NCBI GenBank assembly: GCA_017560175.1
Contig: JAFYOK010000322.1
Coordinates: forward strand, 1 to 20,431
From: Clostridia bacterium
GTDB taxonomy: Bacteria; Bacillota; Clostridia; Oscillospirales; Butyricicoccaceae
Length of the DNA stretch: 20,431 nucleotides
Direction: 5' to 3'
The number at the start of each line of letters is the position of its first letter. Within the stretch, counting starts at the first letter, position 1. A program made the position numbers and the translations under genes. The notes under the pieces were generated by a model. The model was not told where the DNA came from, made no database searches, and saw only the letters and a list, made by a program, of their open reading frames with translations. Shown here one piece after another: positions 1 through 6,855 of this stretch.

Positions 1-2
1 CA

Positions 3-938
3 CGCAATTTCTCCACCGGCGACGACAGTGCCGTTCGCCTGCTCCGGGATGCCGGACATGAGATCATCGATTTTTCCGAAGCCGACATGGGCGCAGGCAC
101 CCCCGAAAATGTCGTATGGGAAGCCGTCGGCGATGCCGACATTGCCATCACCGGCCTGGAACCCTTCAGCCGCACCGTACTGGAACACTGCCCCAATCTC
201 CGCCTGATCTCCCGCCGCGGCATCGGTTACGACTCGGTCGACCTGGATGCCTGCATCGATCACCACATCACCCTCTGCCGCACGGTCGGTGCTGTTGAAG
301 GCTCGGTGGCCGAACACGTCCTGGCCTATATCCTCTATTTCGCCCGCCGCCTCGACCTGCAGAATATCCCCATGCACGAGGGCAAGTGGCAGCGCACCAT
401 GACCCCCGGTGCCAAGACCCGTAAGCTGGGCCTGGTGGGCTTCGGCGGCATCGGCAAGGAGATCGCTCTCCGCGCCCGCCCCTTCGGTATGGAGCTTTAC
501 TACAACTGCCGCCACCCCAATTCGGCATGGGAAAAGGAATATGGCGTACAGTATCTGCCCATGGATCAGCTGCTGGCCACCTGCGACTACATCTCGGTCA
601 ATGTTCCGCTGACCGAAGCCACACGCGGCATGTTTGATGCCGATGCCTTTGCAAAGATGAAGCCGGGCAGCATCTTCATCAATATCGCCCGCGGCCCTGT
701 AGCCGATGCCCATGCCCTTCGTGCTGCGCTGGACAGCGGCCATCTGGCCGGCGCTGCCATCGATGTCTATGATGTCGAACCCTGCACCGATTCTCCCCTC
801 ATGGGCCAGCCCAATGCCCTGCTCACTCCTCATACCGCCACCTACACCAGCGAAAACTTCACCACCATGAACATCATTGCCGCCCGGAATGTCCTCGACT
901 TCCTGGATGGCAAGCTGGATGGAAAGTATATCGTCTGA
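3..938 (+). CDS. D-isomer-specific 2-hydroxyacid dehydrogenase, 5'-truncated
   Basis: The open frame runs in from the left edge: codons from base 3 are uninterrupted and read like the family N-terminus, so the Met at 87 is internal and probably only a few residues are missing. Counting from Met87, the Rossmann loop GFGGIGKE lies at residues 118-125. The family signature INIARGPVAD holds the catalytic Arg (R202). The Glu (E231, in DVEP) and His (H249, in LTPHTA) complete the usual Arg-Glu-His set. The family uses NAD(H) to interconvert 2-hydroxy and 2-oxo acids in the cytoplasm; 3-phosphoglycerate dehydrogenase, glyoxylate reductase and D-lactate dehydrogenase all belong here. There is no C-terminal ACT domain, so it is not a regulated full-length SerA. 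Substrate cannot be told from sequence. No clear T-rich terminator follows; the inverted repeats at 969-1083 come next. Confidence 0.9.
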   Translation, partial: RNFSTGDDSAVRLLRDAGHEIIDFSEADMGAGTPENVVWEAVGDADIAITGLEPFSRTVLEHCPNLRLISRRGIGYDSVDLDACIDHHITLCRTVGAVEGSVAEHVLAYILYFARRLDLQNIPMHEGKWQRTMTPGAKTRKLGLVGFGGIGKEIALRARPFGMELYYNCRHPNSAWEKEYGVQYLPMDQLLATCDYISVNVPLTEATRGMFDADAFAKMKPGSIFINIARGPVADAHALRAALDSGHLAGAAIDVYDVEPCTDSPLMGQPNALLTPHTATYTSENFTTMNIIAARNVLDFLDGKLDGKYIV

Positions 939-968
939 TAGCTGCTTATAGACCATCTCCAAGAATGG

Positions 969-1083
969 TTGTCATGCTGAGCGTAGTCGAAGCATCTCAC
1001 TCCAAGCTTAAACAATACGATCAAAACCTTTTATCTGTGTGTGAGATCCTTCGATTCCGCATTCGCTCCACTCAGGATGACAA
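969..1083. repeat. Pair of inverted REP-like repeat units
   Basis: Two related units face each other. The left unit is 969-1000 and the right unit 1041-1083. Seven bases at each end pair across the element (969-975 with 1077-1083; 994-1000 with 1041-1047). Each unit also has its own 5-bp stem: ATGCT 974-978 with AGCAT 991-995, and ATCCT 1046-1050 with AGGAT 1074-1078. The core, GTCATCCTGAG followed after a short variable part by GAAGGATCTC, resembles an intergenic repeat that I recall as common in many bacterial genomes; this is recollection, not a search. It fills the gap between the dehydrogenase and the AAA+ gene. It may act as an mRNA end structure or be a non-autonomous mobile repeat. 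Confidence 0.65.
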
Positions 1084-1151
1084 TGAGGCTTATTGATACG
1101 ATTAAACGGACACATCCCTACGAGCTAACAGACTATAAAGAGGTAACACCT

Positions 1152-2165
1152 ATGGACAAGAAAGACGAGATCATCAACCTGCAGCTGGAATTGATCCGCA
1201 CCATGACCGAAAACAATCTTCGCAACCTTGCAGGCGATTTCTGGGGCAATACGCCCACACCCAAAACCTCTGTCAAAGAAGAGAAAAATACTCCACAGCC
1301 TGTGGATACAAAACCTGTCGAGGAACCCGTTCCCGCCGAAGAGCCTGTTCCCTCCATTGACGAACTCAAGGCCGAACTGGAAAGCTACATCGGCCTGGAA
1401 GCCATCAAGAAAGAGGTCGAGAGCCTCATCAACATGGTCACTGTTCATAAGCTGCGTGAGCAGCATGGCCTGCCCGTCGTCGACCTTTCTCTCCACATGG
1501 TCTTTTCGGGCAATCCCGGCACAGGCAAGACCATGATCGCCCGTCTGATGGCCAAGATCTACCGCAGCCTGGGCATCCTCTCCAAAGGCCACCTTGTGGA
1601 AGTCGACCGCAGCGGCCTTGTGGCCGGTTATGTGGGACAGACAGCCATCAAGACCCAGAAGGTACTGGAATCGGCACTGGGCGGCGTCCTCTTCATCGAC
1701 GAAGCCTATGCCCTCTCCGATAAGGGCGACAACGATTTTGGCCACGAAGCCATCGACACCATCCTCAAATACATGGAAGACCACCGCGACGATATCGTCA
1801 TTGTCGTTGCCGGTTATGATGGGCTGATGGATGACTTCATCCATTCCAACCCCGGTCTGGAATCCCGCTTCAACCGCTTCCTCCATTTTGATGATTATAC
1901 CCTCGATGAGATGGTGGCCATCTTCAAAATGCGCTGCGACAGCAATAAGTATATTCTGGGCGAAGGTGCCGAAGAAGCTGTCCGCAGCCTCATCAAGCAG
2001 GAAAACGAAAATGCCGTTTCCTTCGGCAATGCGCGCGGCGTCCGTAACCTCTTCGAAGATGTATTGGTCCGCCAGGCGGGTCGTCTGGCGAAGGCCGAAA
2101 ATATTACTGTCGAACTGCTGACCGAACTCCGCACGGAAGATATCCTGCCCGAAAATCCCCAATAA
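1152..2165 (+). CDS. AAA+ ATPase of the CbbX/SpoVK type
   Basis: The protein is 337 residues. The start at 1152 is chosen because AAGAGG lies 7-10 bases upstream; the frame is open further back to 1041, but that would begin inside the repeat element. Residues 1-32 are a likely amphipathic helix, and 33-68 a Pro/Glu/Lys-rich linker. The AAA+ core follows: Walker A GNPGTGKT (120-127), pore-loop-like GYVGQT (159-164), Walker B VLFIDEA (179-185), arginine-finger candidate in LESRFNRF (R239) and sensor II FGNARGVRN (291-299). Relatives include the Rubisco activase CbbX, sporulation protein SpoVK and the ATPase domain of type VII secretion EccA, all protein remodellers. No partner gene is adjacent, so the client is unknown. 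The hairpin at 2174-2199 ends the transcript. Confidence 0.85.
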   Translation: MDKKDEIINLQLELIRTMTENNLRNLAGDFWGNTPTPKTSVKEEKNTPQPVDTKPVEEPVPAEEPVPSIDELKAELESYIGLEAIKKEVESLINMVTVHKLREQHGLPVVDLSLHMVFSGNPGTGKTMIARLMAKIYRSLGILSKGHLVEVDRSGLVAGYVGQTAIKTQKVLESALGGVLFIDEAYALSDKGDNDFGHEAIDTILKYMEDHRDDIVIVVAGYDGLMDDFIHSNPGLESRFNRFLHFDDYTLDEMVAIFKMRCDSNKYILGEGAEEAVRSLIKQENENAVSFGNARGVRNLFEDVLVRQAGRLAKAENITVELLTELRTEDILPENPQ

Positions 2166-2173
2166 GACGCAAA

Positions 2174-2207
2174 AAAGCCGCCTCTTTCGAGGCGGCTTTA
2201 CTTTTTT
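2174..2207. terminator. Bidirectional intrinsic terminator
   Basis: An 11-bp perfect stem (2174-2184 with 2189-2199) closes a TTTC loop. Seven Ts follow shortly on the + strand (2202-2208) and a run of six As (2171-2176) gives a U-tract on the - strand. It separates the convergent AAA+ gene and the small membrane protein gene. Confidence 0.9.
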
Positions 2208-2212
2208 TGATC

Positions 2213-2743
2213 TTACTTGAGACCCAGGTTGAGGTTATACTCGGTCAGGTACCACTTGCCGCCGATCTGAGCGACACGGGCGATACCGCCGAAATCAGCG
2301 GTGCCATCGGGGCCTTCGAAGGTGGCGGTGAAGGAGACATCACGCAGCTGGTTTGCACCGTAGGTGGAAGCAGCCGACTTGAGGGCGGAAGCCGAAGCCG
2401 AAGCCTCTGCATCGACCTTGACCGAAATGGTGAAGGGCTCGCCGACCAGCTCAGCCTTCTGACGCTGCAGATCCTGCATATACATGAGGCTCTGGCCGTA
2501 CAGGGTGTACTCGTTGTAGCACATATCCTTAATATCGTCAACCAGATATTCCTGCATGTTGCGGATTCTTGTTTCAGCATAGAGAGAAGTGAGGTAACCC
2601 TCGACGGTCTTTGCAGGTGTTGTCATTTCACCAAACATCTGAATGCCGAGAACAACAGCCAGCGCGATCACGGTGACCGCAGCAATGCCGCCCAGCATCA
2701 GCTTGAGATTGATCTTCTTTTCTTTTGTCTGATTTTCTTTCAT
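2213..2743 (-). CDS. Small single-pass membrane protein, DUF4878-like fold suspected
   Basis: I do not recognise a named gene. The 176-residue protein starts at the Met at 2743, which has GGGAG seven bases upstream; the longer in-frame start at 2800 has no ribosome site and would run through the promoter leader. Residues 1-13 are charged and lysine-rich, 14-36 form one hydrophobic helix, and the remaining ~140 residues would lie outside the membrane. The exported part begins TPAKTVEGYL, followed by a helix-rich stretch and a beta-rich end (GGKWYLTEYNLN). This pattern resembles NTF2-like DUF4878-type extracellular domains of Gram-positive bacteria; that is an inference from pattern only. There is no lipobox cysteine. 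It is transcribed alone from the promoter at 2810-2837. Confidence 0.75.
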   Translation of the reverse strand: MKENQTKEKKINLKLMLGGIAAVTVIALAVVLGIQMFGEMTTPAKTVEGYLTSLYAETRIRNMQEYLVDDIKDMCYNEYTLYGQSLMYMQDLQRQKAELVGEPFTISVKVDAEASASASALKSAASTYGANQLRDVSFTATFEGPDGTADFGGIARVAQIGGKWYLTEYNLNLGLK

Positions 2744-2809
2744 ACCTATACTCCCATAGAACATATATTGTGCAGATCCCAAAATGGGTTTTGAGTGCAT
2801 ATACCTAAT

Positions 2810-2837
2810 ATTATATCCAAAAGCCTGTCAAAATCAA
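2810..2837 (-). promoter_or_regulatory. Promoter for the small membrane protein gene
   Basis: On the minus strand, TTGATT (2837-2832), a 16-base spacer and a perfect TATAAT (2815-2810). This gives a leader of roughly 60 bases before the start at 2743. A better-looking TTGACA overlaps, but only 11 bases from the -10. Confidence 0.6.
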
Positions 2838-2898
2838 GAAAATTTAGGGGAAGTCGGAAAAACCGCAAGCATTTAACAATTTTCTTACATTTTTGGTA

Positions 2899-2926
2899 TT
2901 GTTTTTTCATATTTACAGGGTAAAAT
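2899..2926 (+). promoter_or_regulatory. Candidate promoter for the HtrA gene
   Basis: TTGTTT (2899-2904), 16-base spacer, TAAAAT (2921-2926) in an AT-rich region, about 70 bases before the htrA-like start, which has its own AAGGAG at 2986-2991. The match is moderate. Confidence 0.5.
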
Positions 2927-2999
2927 AGAGCCAGAAAGATAGAAAGGCTCTGCCAAGCTGAAACTTTTCTGAAGTTTTTATATATAAGGAGACTATACT

Positions 3000-4226
3000 A
3001 TGAACGAATACAGTAATAATAATGGATATAATAATGGCGAATACCGCGGCAGCGGTTACAACGATGACCTCTATATGGATGCACGTCAGAACGGCTTTAC
3101 CGGCTACGGCTACCATAGCGAGCCCCGCTATATCGAGGTCGAAAAAAAGAAGACCTTTGGTCAGAAGCTCCTGTCGGCTGTACTGGTCGGCGGCCTGATG
3201 CTTGGCTCCTCGGCAGCTACGCTGGCCGGCTACATCCACTTTACCGAACAGGGCAGTAAGCCTCAGGTCATCCAGGGCGGCCAGCAGGTGGTCTATACCC
3301 TCTCTTCCGAAGAGGGCAGCCTGACACCTCAGGAGATCTTTGTCAAGTGCAACCCCTCGGTCGTTGCCATTTCTACCCAGAGCCGCAGCTACTACGGCAT
3401 CGGTGAAAGCTCGGGTACCGGCATCATCATGAGCGAAGACGGCTATATCATCACCAACCACCATGTCATTGATGGTGCCGTTGACATTCAGGTCACCACC
3501 AAGAACGGCGTTTATCCTGCCACCGTTGTGGGCAGCGAAGCCAAGAGCGACATGGCCGTTATCAAGATCGAAGCCACAGGCCTGCAGCCTGCCGAGTTCG
3601 GCTCGTCGGCCGAACTGGTCACAGGCGACAGCGCCATTGTCATCGGCAATCCCCTGGGTCTGGAGTTCGCCGACACCATGACGGTCGGCTATGTTTCGGC
3701 CACCGAGCGTGTCGTCCAGATCTCTGATTATATTATGACCCTCATCCAGGTCGATGCTGCCGTCAACCCCGGCAACTCGGGCGGCCCCCTCATCAACAGC
3801 CGCGGCCAGGTCGTCGGTGTCGTCAACGCCAAAATCTCTCAGGATGCCGTAGAAGGCATCGGTTTTGCCATCCCCATCGACACAGCCATGACCATCGCAC
3901 AGGATCTCATCGAGCATGGTTATGTCACCAACCGTCCCATGCTGGGCATCACCGTCCAGAGCATCACCCAGGAACAGGCCGCCTATTACGGCTATGAGCC
4001 CGGCATCACCATCACCGAAGTTTCCCCCGGCAGCTGTGCTGAGGCAGGCGGCATGAAGGTGGGCGACAAGATCCTCGCCTTCAACGGTGTCGAAGTCGAC
4101 AACGCCACCGAACTCAACTATGAAAAGGATAAGTGCAGCGTCGGTGATACCGTCACGGTCACCATCGAGCGCGAAGGCCAGAAGATGGATCTGACCATCG
4201 TTCTGACCGCAGGCACCGCCGCATAA
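3000..4226 (+). CDS. HtrA/DegP-family serine protease, membrane-anchored, one PDZ domain
   Basis: This 408-residue protein is a surface quality-control protease that degrades misfolded exported proteins. Residues 1-50 are a cytoplasmic tail rich in Asn, Gly and Tyr, ending in KKK. Residues 55-80 form the single transmembrane anchor. The trypsin-like domain follows, with the catalytic triad His155 (in TNHHV), Asp184 (in AKSDMAV) and Ser260 (in NPGNSGGPL). One PDZ domain occupies about residues 310-405 (GITITEVSPGSCAEAGGMKVGD), followed by a short TAGTAA end. Architecture and length match Firmicutes HtrA, HtrB and YyxA. The start follows AAGGAG at 2986-2991 with 8 bases spacing. The gene stands alone with its own promoter and a strong terminator. 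Regulation by an envelope-stress two-component system is usual in the family, but no such site was identified here. Confidence 0.95.
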   Translation: MNEYSNNNGYNNGEYRGSGYNDDLYMDARQNGFTGYGYHSEPRYIEVEKKKTFGQKLLSAVLVGGLMLGSSAATLAGYIHFTEQGSKPQVIQGGQQVVYTLSSEEGSLTPQEIFVKCNPSVVAISTQSRSYYGIGESSGTGIIMSEDGYIITNHHVIDGAVDIQVTTKNGVYPATVVGSEAKSDMAVIKIEATGLQPAEFGSSAELVTGDSAIVIGNPLGLEFADTMTVGYVSATERVVQISDYIMTLIQVDAAVNPGNSGGPLINSRGQVVGVVNAKISQDAVEGIGFAIPIDTAMTIAQDLIEHGYVTNRPMLGITVQSITQEQAAYYGYEPGITITEVSPGSCAEAGGMKVGDKILAFNGVEVDNATELNYEKDKCSVGDTVTVTIEREGQKMDLTIVLTAGTAA

Positions 4227-4240
4227 AAGAGCATAAAATC

Positions 4241-4271
4241 AGCCCCATCGGAAGTTTCCGATGGGGCTTTT
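4241..4271. terminator. Bidirectional intrinsic terminator
   Basis: A 13-bp perfect stem (4241-4253 with 4256-4268) is followed by TTTCGTTT on the + strand. It lies between the convergent htrA-like gene and the last gene of the 4275-8283 minus-strand operon. The U-tract on the minus strand is weaker. Confidence 0.85.
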
Positions 4272-4274
4272 CGT

Positions 4275-5120
4275 TTACTTTAAAAATTCTGTGATTTTTC
4301 CGCCGTCATGGAATCCCTTGCCGTAAAGGCGCATGAGGGCTTCCTTTGAGCGCTTGGTGGTATCGACACCTGTGATGTCATCGGGTGCCAGAATGAGCAC
4401 CTTGCCCTCCTGTTCCAGCTGACGGGCATAATCGACGCTGTCGTTATACCGTTTGGCGCGGAGATTGAGCCTGTGGGCTGCCATGGGATACGCCTTCCGC
4501 AGCATCTTCGCCAACATACGATCCTTATCGGCTGTACGGGGCTTGTCGATGGGGCGGGTGAGAATGAGGACGATCTTATCATAGCCCAGTTCCACCGCCT
4601 TGCGAATGGGCACAGGGTCGGCCAGCGCACCGTCGAAATACCGCACACCATCGATCTCAATGGGCTTGCTGATGCCGGGGATGGCACAGGAGGCTTTGAG
4701 AGGCTCAAAGTTATCAAAGGTCAGATCATCCCCTGTAAAATACCTGGCTTTGCCCGTATCGGCTTCGGCGGCCACCAGCAGAAAATTGCAGCAGGCCGGA
4801 TGTGCCTGCATGGCGGCATGGTCGAGGGGATTTTCGCCATCACTCTTGGGCAGCTGACCGTAGACATAGTCAAGATTGAAAAAAGAACCTTTACGAATGA
4901 GGTTGTGCAGACCCATATAGTCGGGGCGGAAGGAATAGGTGAAGTAGAAACGATAGCTGCGTCCGCGCTGGCCCGACAGATAGGAGGTCAGGTTGGCCGC
5001 ACCGGCCGATACGCCGATGACCCCGTCGAAAACAATGCCCAGATCAAGGCACTTGTCCATAACACCGGCGCCGTAAACACCGCGCAGACCACCGCCCACA
5101 TCAATGAGGCAGGTTTTCAT
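4275..5120 (-). CDS. Patatin-like phospholipase / lipid acyl hydrolase
   Basis: The 281-residue protein carries the patatin signatures in order: oxyanion loop GGGLRGVYGAGV (9-20), nucleophile elbow GVSAG with Ser38, and the dyad aspartate Asp163 in FDGAL. The enzyme would cleave acyl esters with a Ser-Asp dyad. Length and the unbroken motif set suggest an active enzyme of the bacterial YjjU-like group; no signal peptide or membrane helix is present, so it is probably cytoplasmic or peripheral. It is the last gene of the minus-strand run that begins with the amidohydrolase, 14 bases after the unknown 101-aa gene, with AGGGA upstream of the ATG. The natural lipid substrate is not evident. Confidence 0.9.
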   Translation of the reverse strand: MKTCLIDVGGGLRGVYGAGVMDKCLDLGIVFDGVIGVSAGAANLTSYLSGQRGRSYRFYFTYSFRPDYMGLHNLIRKGSFFNLDYVYGQLPKSDGENPLDHAAMQAHPACCNFLLVAAEADTGKARYFTGDDLTFDNFEPLKASCAIPGISKPIEIDGVRYFDGALADPVPIRKAVELGYDKIVLILTRPIDKPRTADKDRMLAKMLRKAYPMAAHRLNLRAKRYNDSVDYARQLEQEGKVLILAPDDITGVDTTKRSKEALMRLYGKGFHDGGKITEFLK

Positions 5121-5134
5121 GATTGTTTTCCCTA

Positions 5135-5440
5135 TCAGATGACGAAATAGCCTTCGTCGACCAGCAGCATGAAGCAGTAGTTGACCTCATCGTCGGAAAA
5201 GAGGGAGGCATACTTATTATCCACAACCTGTGCTTCCAGAGAGAGATCAAGGCGGCCTGCCTTAGCCAGCTTTTCAAAGTTTTCGCTGGCACCTTCACGG
5301 GAGAAGATAAAGCGAGCCAGCTCATCGCCGCCCTTGGCCGTGATGGTCTGCAGGGTCTTGGCCGATGTACCGCAGCCGATGGCCTTGGCCTGCTCCAGCT
5401 TGGCCAGCAGATCCTGTGTAAACTGTTCTTTGAGTGTCAT
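5135..5440 (-). CDS. Unknown 101-residue protein
   Basis: I do not recognise this protein. It is real by context: AAGGAG lies upstream of the ATG at 5440, it sits in a tightly spaced same-strand run, and the reading has the codon style of its neighbours. The first ~45 residues look helical, with two cysteine-containing segments (AIGCGTS, and NYCFMLL near the end). The C-terminal part, LFSDDEVNYCFMLLVDEGYFVI, is acidic then hydrophobic. There is no signal peptide and no obvious membrane helix. It lies 14 bases upstream of the patatin gene and 56 bases downstream of the ArsC/Spx-like gene, so co-expression with both is likely. No function is proposed. Confidence 0.75.
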   Translation of the reverse strand: MTLKEQFTQDLLAKLEQAKAIGCGTSAKTLQTITAKGGDELARFIFSREGASENFEKLAKAGRLDLSLEAQVVDNKYASLFSDDEVNYCFMLLVDEGYFVI

Positions 5441-5496
5441 ATTTCTAACTCCTTACGATAGATTTCAGTATAGGTCAGGTTTCATAAAGAAACGCA

Positions 5497-5850
5497 TTAT
5501 GCCTTCTCTGCCCATTCGGCCTCCTTGAAGCCCACCAGAACGGTATCGCCCTTAACATAGATGGGGCGCTTGACCAGCATACCGTCGGTGGCCAGCAGAT
5601 CAAGCATCTCGTCTTCGGTCATGTTGGGCAGCTTGTCCTTGAGAGCCAGCTCCTTATAGAGGTTGCCGCTGGTGTTGAAGAACTTACGCAGCGGCAGGCC
5701 GGAAGTCTTATGCCACAGTGCCAGTTCTTCACGTGTGGGGTTGTCGATCTTGATATCACGGAAGGTATGCTCGATCCCCTGTCCTTCCAGCCACTTGCGC
5801 GCCTTCTGACAGGTGGTGCACTTGGGATAACATACAAACAGAGCAGACAT
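5497..5850 (-). CDS. ArsC/Spx-family thioredoxin-fold protein (YffB/YusI-like)
   Basis: The protein is 117 residues from the Met at 5850, chosen because AAGGAG lies six bases upstream; the in-frame Met at 5871 would lie inside the preceding gene without a ribosome site. The redox motif C11-T-T-C14 follows beta-1 (ALFVCYPKCTTC). The family end signature VKRPIYVKGD and VGFKEAEW is present. Members of this fold include glutaredoxin-coupled arsenate reductase, the RNA-polymerase-binding regulators Spx and MgsR, and YffB/YusI proteins of unknown role. Arsenate reduction is doubtful: there is no ars operon nearby, and the CxxC plus length fit Spx-like proteins equally well. A thiol-stress role is a reasonable guess, not shown. 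Confidence 0.85.
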   Translation of the reverse strand: MSALFVCYPKCTTCQKARKWLEGQGIEHTFRDIKIDNPTREELALWHKTSGLPLRKFFNTSGNLYKELALKDKLPNMTEDEMLDLLATDGMLVKRPIYVKGDTVLVGFKEAEWAEKA

Positions 5851-5860
5851 AGATTTCTCC

Positions 5861-6838
5861 TTATTTTTCATAGATGGCCAGCATACGGCCCAGGCGCTCC
5901 TTCATCTGTTCACGGACATCGGCAGGGGAAAGGATCTCCACGCCGCCGCCCAGGCCAAAGACCCAGGCCATAAACTGGGGGCTGACCGAAACTTCCACAT
6001 TGACGGTAAAATGGTCATCCCCATCGGGCGCCAGAATGATTTCCTTGCCGAAGCGGTCGATGACAACGTTGGCCAAGGCATTTTCAAAACGCAGACGAAC
6101 GCTGCGGCGGTCGCCGTGGTACATGCCAAACAGAGTATTGGTATATTCGTCGGGCTTATTCTTGGGCTTGGCAGCACGGACTTCGGTCATGCTGATATGG
6201 CTCATTTTATCTACGCGGTAATGACGGGTATCTCCCGTATCATCGGGGCATGCCACCAGGTAATAATTCTCATCATCCCACACCAGAAACTCAGGGCTGA
6301 CCAGATAGATACGACCATCGTGTCGATATTTTTTCTCTTTGGCGCGGTCGTAGTCAAAATACTTGAACTTGATCTTGACGCCCTTATTGATGGCCTCGGA
6401 AAGCAGGTCAACATTATAATAGACGCTCTCGTTCATCGACTTGACGCGGTTCTGTACAACGACCTGACGATGGAGGCTCTTACCCTCATGGATACTGGCC
6501 AGACCTTCGATCTTGCCGATCAGCGCCAAAGTCTTGCTGTGGGTGATAAAACGGGAAGACTGGACGGCATCGACCAACAGCTTGATCTCGGGCAGCTGGA
6601 AATCGCGGTCGGTGACAAAATAGCCGGTCGACTTACTCTTGACCATCTGGATCTCCAGGCCGTACTCCTGCAGGGCATCGATATCGCCATAGATGCTCTT
6701 GCGTTCGGCCGAGATGCCGTAACTTTGCAGATGGGCGATCATATCCTGCACGGTGACGGGATGATCTTCATCGGAATTTTTCAAAAGATAATCTTTGAGA
6801 TAAAGCAGCTTGAGCTTCTGGCCGCTGGTTTTGGCCAT
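5861..6838 (-). CDS. WYL-domain transcriptional regulator
   Basis: The 325-residue protein has an N-terminal winged-helix region (about 8-75; the recognition part includes SAERKSIYGDIDAL), a WYL domain (about 145-235, with LVWDDENYYLVAC at 184-196 and RHYRVD at 205-210) and a WCX-type C-terminal region (about 245-325). WYL proteins are usually homodimeric DNA-binding regulators that sense nucleic-acid or nucleotide ligands, and some control stress or defence genes. The start has GAGGTGA close upstream. It lies 17 bases after the amidohydrolase and 10 bases before the ArsC/Spx-like gene, in the middle of the operon. It may regulate its own transcription unit, but no operator was recognised. 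Confidence 0.9.
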   Translation of the reverse strand: MAKTSGQKLKLLYLKDYLLKNSDEDHPVTVQDMIAHLQSYGISAERKSIYGDIDALQEYGLEIQMVKSKSTGYFVTDRDFQLPEIKLLVDAVQSSRFITHSKTLALIGKIEGLASIHEGKSLHRQVVVQNRVKSMNESVYYNVDLLSEAINKGVKIKFKYFDYDRAKEKKYRHDGRIYLVSPEFLVWDDENYYLVACPDDTGDTRHYRVDKMSHISMTEVRAAKPKNKPDEYTNTLFGMYHGDRRSVRLRFENALANVVIDRFGKEIILAPDGDDHFTVNVEVSVSPQFMAWVFGLGGGVEILSPADVREQMKERLGRMLAIYEK

Positions 6839-6855
6839 AAGATCACCTCATTTCT

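Noticed and set aside
1041..1151. N-terminal extension of the AAA+ ATPase to a Met at 1041
   Set aside because: The extension would encode the REP-like repeat and lacks a ribosome site, while the start at 1152 has one at proper spacing.
2207..2794. Plus-strand frame opposite the small membrane protein gene
   Set aside because: It begins inside the terminator T-run with no ribosome site. The minus frame has a promoter, a Shine-Dalgarno and a membrane helix.
2827..2832. A perfect TTGACA on the minus strand near the small membrane protein promoter
   Set aside because: It lies only 11 bases from the TATAAT. The overlapping TTGATT at 16 bases is the better -35 partner.
5497..5850. Arsenic resistance operon
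   Set aside because: The ArsC/Spx-like protein stands without arsR, arsB or acr3 genes, and the family is mostly not involved in arsenic resistance.
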